Notes under the pieces: generated by a model
Seen by the model: the letters and a program-made list of their open reading frames with translations, nothing else
Databases searched by the model: none
Told to the model about the DNA's origin: nothing
Source of the DNA: Thiomicrospira sp. XS5
Lineage (GTDB): Bacteria; Pseudomonadota; Gammaproteobacteria; Thiomicrospirales; Thiomicrospiraceae
Direction: 5' to 3'
DNA: 64,000 bases
Assembly (NCBI RefSeq): GCF_001507555.1
Contig: NZ_LQBO01000001.1
Location: 1,612,001-1,676,000 of the forward strand
Program-made: the position numbers and the translations under genes
In this document: positions 63,181 through 64,000 of the stretch, one piece after another
How the letters are laid out: the number at the start of each line of letters is the position of its first letter
Numbering within the stretch: the stretch's first letter is position 1

Positions 63181-64000
63181 GTGGTTGGTAACTTCTTAAA
63201 AATCAGTGTGATTTTATCGGTAATCATGTTTTTTTCCGGCTGTGACGGCAGCCGATGGAACAGCCCTTATGAACTGTCGCAAGTGGAAGAGCCGGTGCTG
63301 TTTTCGGCTTTTTCATCCCGCCCGAAACATCTTGATCCGGTGATTTCCTATAATGCCAACGAATGGTCGATTATCAGCCAGGTCTATGAGCCGCCGCTGC
63401 AATACCATTATTTAAAACGCCCTTATACTCTTGAGCCGTTGACCCTGACGGAAATGCCGACAGTGACCTTTTTAAATCAGGCCGGAGAAGTGGTGTCCGA
63501 GGGATCCGGCGAGGTTGCCTTTTCGGAATATCGGCTGCAACTGAAACCCAACATCTATTTCCAACCCCATCCGGCCTTTGTCAAAGATGCGCAGGGGCAA
63601 CCGGCATTGGTGCCGCTTACCAACGAGCAGTTGGAAGGTATCCGAACCTTGGAAGACTTTACCGAAACCGATACCCGTCCTTTGACCGCGGACGATTATG
63701 CTTATGCCATCAAGCGTATGGCGGTGACCAGCAACCATTCGCCGATTTTGGGCACCATGAAGCCGCTGATTGTCGGCATGGCATCGTTTTCGAAAGCGGT
63801 GTCGGCGCAACCGGTGACGGTACCCGAACTCAGACAAAAGGATTTGCCCGGCGTGCAGGTGGTGTCGGACCGCGAATTGCGCATCCGCATTCATGGGGTT
63901 TATCCGCAATTTCCGTATTGGTTGAGCATGAATTTCTTCGCGCCGATTCCTTGGGAAGCGGAGGTGTTTTATGATCAGCCAGGCCTGGCGGAAAAGAATA
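63181..64000 (+). CDS. Oligopeptide-type ABC transporter substrate-binding lipoprotein (SBP_bac_5), partial
   Basis: An open frame from a GTG at 63181 (a stop lies two codons upstream, GGA at 63172) that runs off the window end, at least 273 codons. The N-terminus is a lipoprotein signal with lipobox FSGC, so the protein is tethered to the outer face of a membrane. The mature part shows the family 5 opening (RPKHLDPVISYNANEWSI, then QVYEPPLQYHY) and a later DDYAYAIKRM segment, as in peptide-binding proteins. Longer inserts than usual occur between these. The ligand is unknown; permease genes would lie beyond the window. Confidence 0.85.
   Translation, partial: MVGNFLKISVILSVIMFFSGCDGSRWNSPYELSQVEEPVLFSAFSSRPKHLDPVISYNANEWSIISQVYEPPLQYHYLKRPYTLEPLTLTEMPTVTFLNQAGEVVSEGSGEVAFSEYRLQLKPNIYFQPHPAFVKDAQGQPALVPLTNEQLEGIRTLEDFTETDTRPLTADDYAYAIKRMAVTSNHSPILGTMKPLIVGMASFSKAVSAQPVTVPELRQKDLPGVQVVSDRELRIRIHGVYPQFPYWLSMNFFAPIPWEAEVFYDQPGLAEKN
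63979..63988. repeat. CCAGGCCTGG palindrome, coding copy in the substrate-binding protein
   Basis: Exact copy encoding Pro-Gly-Leu in DQPGLAEK at the window edge. Confidence 0.9.

Overview
The window is a chromosomal segment of a gammaproteobacterium. A sulfide:quinone oxidoreductase under its own strong-looking translation signals, glutathione-dependent formaldehyde detoxification, and general sequence style suggest a sulfur-oxidising chemolithotroph of the Hydrogenovibrio/Thiomicrospira/Thiomicrorhabdus type. That assignment is inference; no rRNA or carbon-fixation gene is present to confirm it. Most of the window is ordinary housekeeping backbone. Gene orders known from other gammaproteobacteria are visible: uvrC-pgsA-tRNA(Gly,Cys,Leu), minCDE, lolC-lolD, tig-clpP-clpX-lon-hup, and csiV next to mfd.

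Layout. 1-10 kb: pnp, a PreP-like M16C protease with a SIMPL protein, a DMT exporter, the ribosomal oxygenase roxA and purB. 10-16.8 kb: small membrane and envelope genes (C39-like peptidase, DUF4395, DUF4336, DUF5993-DsbB), a TfoX-N protein, and an EEP nuclease with a phospholipase D-VTT fusion. 17-21.5 kb: fghA-frmA, a DJ-1/PfpI protein and an HD-GYP phosphodiesterase. 21.7-30.2 kb: an accessory island with a class D beta-lactamase, a small lipoprotein, a shortened SDR, two near-identical peroxiredoxins, an orphan ParA with a tiny disordered partner, mscL, and a run of small leftward genes (P-loop kinase, ABM monooxygenase, histidine phosphatase, peroxiredoxin, VOC). 30-41 kb: a FemAB-like protein, acnB, a GGDEF protein, an S49 protease, uvrC, pgsA and three tRNAs. 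40-55 kb: minCDE, csiV-mfd, a loopless RND-like permease, sqr, TRIC, lolCD and ABC-F. 55-64 kb: tig-clpPX-lon-hup, two Val-Asp tRNA pairs, fabI and the start of an oligopeptide-binding lipoprotein.

The strongest unexplained signal is a 10-bp perfect palindrome, CCAGGCCTGG. It occurs 21 times exactly (chance expectation about 0.06 under equal base use), plus at least 8 one-mismatch copies. Thirteen exact copies are intergenic, and nine of those lie 14-33 bases after a stop codon. It could be a terminator core, an uptake-type signal, or a site for a nucleoid protein or methylase.

Two further signals stand out. The 27-30 kb gene run looks like a decayed, integrase-less gene-cassette cluster: there are attC-like sites, a GCCTAAC motif at two stop codons, a beta-lactamase 5' remnant directly after one attC-like site, and a duplicated leader. 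The ParA gene overlaps a 65-aa Lys/Thr-rich protein ending in Arg-Val-Trp-Pro-Asp, which resembles a McdA/McdB-type positioning pair without a carboxysome locus nearby.
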